DNA from: Proteobacteria bacterium UBA7415
Lineage (GTDB): Bacteria; Pseudomonadota; Gammaproteobacteria; Arenicellales; Arenicellaceae
Length of the DNA stretch: 64,000 nt
Assembly (NCBI GenBank): GCA_002470515.1
Contig: DKML01000004.1
Coordinates: forward strand, 1-64,000
Direction: 5' to 3'
Under the pieces are notes generated by a model. It saw only the letters and a list, made by a program, of their open reading frames with translations. It ran no database searches and had not been told where the DNA came from. The position numbers and the translations under genes were made by a program. Numbering within the stretch: position 1 is the first letter of the stretch; every line of letters begins with the position of its first letter. Below, piece after piece: positions 63,828-64,000 of the stretch.

Positions 63828-64000
63828 TCACAAAGACCAGTTCTGGACGTTGGAAAGCGATTATCCGTCGCAAAGGGTGGCCTATTGTCTCAAAGAATTT
63901 TCGAATCAAGAGAGACGCCGAGGATTGGGCTCGTACTACTGAAGATGAAATTGTTCGTGGAATTTATGTACAAAGGAGTGATTCTGAAAATATAACCGTA
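63818..64000 (+). CDS. Tyrosine recombinase/phage integrase, N-terminal part (runs off the window)
   Basis: A frame open to the end of the window encodes 61 residues: ATFTKTSSGRWKAIIRRKGW, then KNFRIKRDAEDWARTTEDE. This is the arm-binding N-terminal domain typical of integrases of elements that insert in tRNA genes. The codon where Met is expected is ATA (63818-63820). Upstream to the in-frame stop TGA at 63758 there is no ATG, GTG or TTG, and none in the visible part downstream, so it either uses a rare start, begins in a way I cannot see, or is a broken gene. Its position 123 bases after the tRNA-Lys 3' end, reading away from it, fits the edge of a genomic island. Confidence 0.75.
   Translation, partial: MATFTKTSSGRWKAIIRRKGWPIVSKNFRIKRDAEDWARTTEDEIVRGIYVQRSDSENITV

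Overview
This is a 64-kb stretch of a gammaproteobacterial chromosome. The evidence is a complete tolQRAB-pal-cpoB operon preceded by ybgC and ruvCAB, a ChpA-type chemosensory kinase, YhdP, LptE and an E. coli-type MurB. The run rlmH-maf-rng-yhdP-nitrilase-tldD-pmbA resembles the order I recall from Xanthomonas and beta-proteobacteria, which suggests a deep-branching, probably marine or free-living gammaproteobacterium. I cannot name the genus from sequence alone. Every gene I can support lies on the + strand.

Layout: (1) 1-3.3 kb: end of a pil-chp type chemosensory cluster (ChpA-like hybrid kinase cut by the window edge, then a CheW-like adaptor). (2) 3.5-8.7 kb: tkt, pgk, a family-6 uracil/hypoxanthine DNA glycosylase, a YcgN-like Cys-cluster protein and dsbB. 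(3) 8.8-11.0 kb: a secreted subtilase with a C-terminal barrel-like domain. (4) 11.3-34.9 kb: housekeeping genes cysS, sufE, leuS, lptE, holA, proA, nadD, rsfS, rlmH, maf, rng, yhdP, a Nit-type amidohydrolase, tldD, pmbA, an FmdB zinc ribbon, DUF502, aspS and murB. (5) 35.1-49.0 kb: a tightly packed block of 12 unfamiliar envelope genes, followed by an M48 metallopeptidase. (6) 50.7-61.8 kb: yebC, ruvCAB, ybgC, tolQRAB, pal, cpoB, queE and queC. (7) 61.8-64 kb: a one-chain Mla-like ABC ATPase-permease, tRNA-Lys(TTT), and the start of a tyrosine recombinase that marks the edge of an integrated element.

The most interesting part is block 5. It encodes a TPR protein with a TonB-like C-terminal domain, four lipoproteins, a membrane-anchored TPR protein, a membrane-anchored PEGA-repeat protein ending in a formylglycine-generating-enzyme fold without its cysteines, a small secreted protein, a four-helix MotA/TolQ/ExbB-type channel subunit, a cytoplasmic protein resembling a degenerate Hsp70/actin-fold ATPase, and two von Willebrand A proteins. 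The vWA proteins' single N-terminal helices carry an Asp placed like the proton-carrying Asp of TolR/ExbD/MotB. I infer an ion-driven, trans-envelope machine analogous to Tol-Pal but with vWA heads. In Pseudomonas, as I recall it, aspS is directly followed by yebC-ruvC, so murB plus this block looks inserted into an otherwise conserved neighbourhood.

The right end repeats a known pattern: in Pseudomonas aeruginosa a tRNA-Lys gene after the tol-pal/queuosine cluster is an integration site for large elements. Here too the tRNA is followed by an integrase, whose reading frame has ATA where the start codon is expected.
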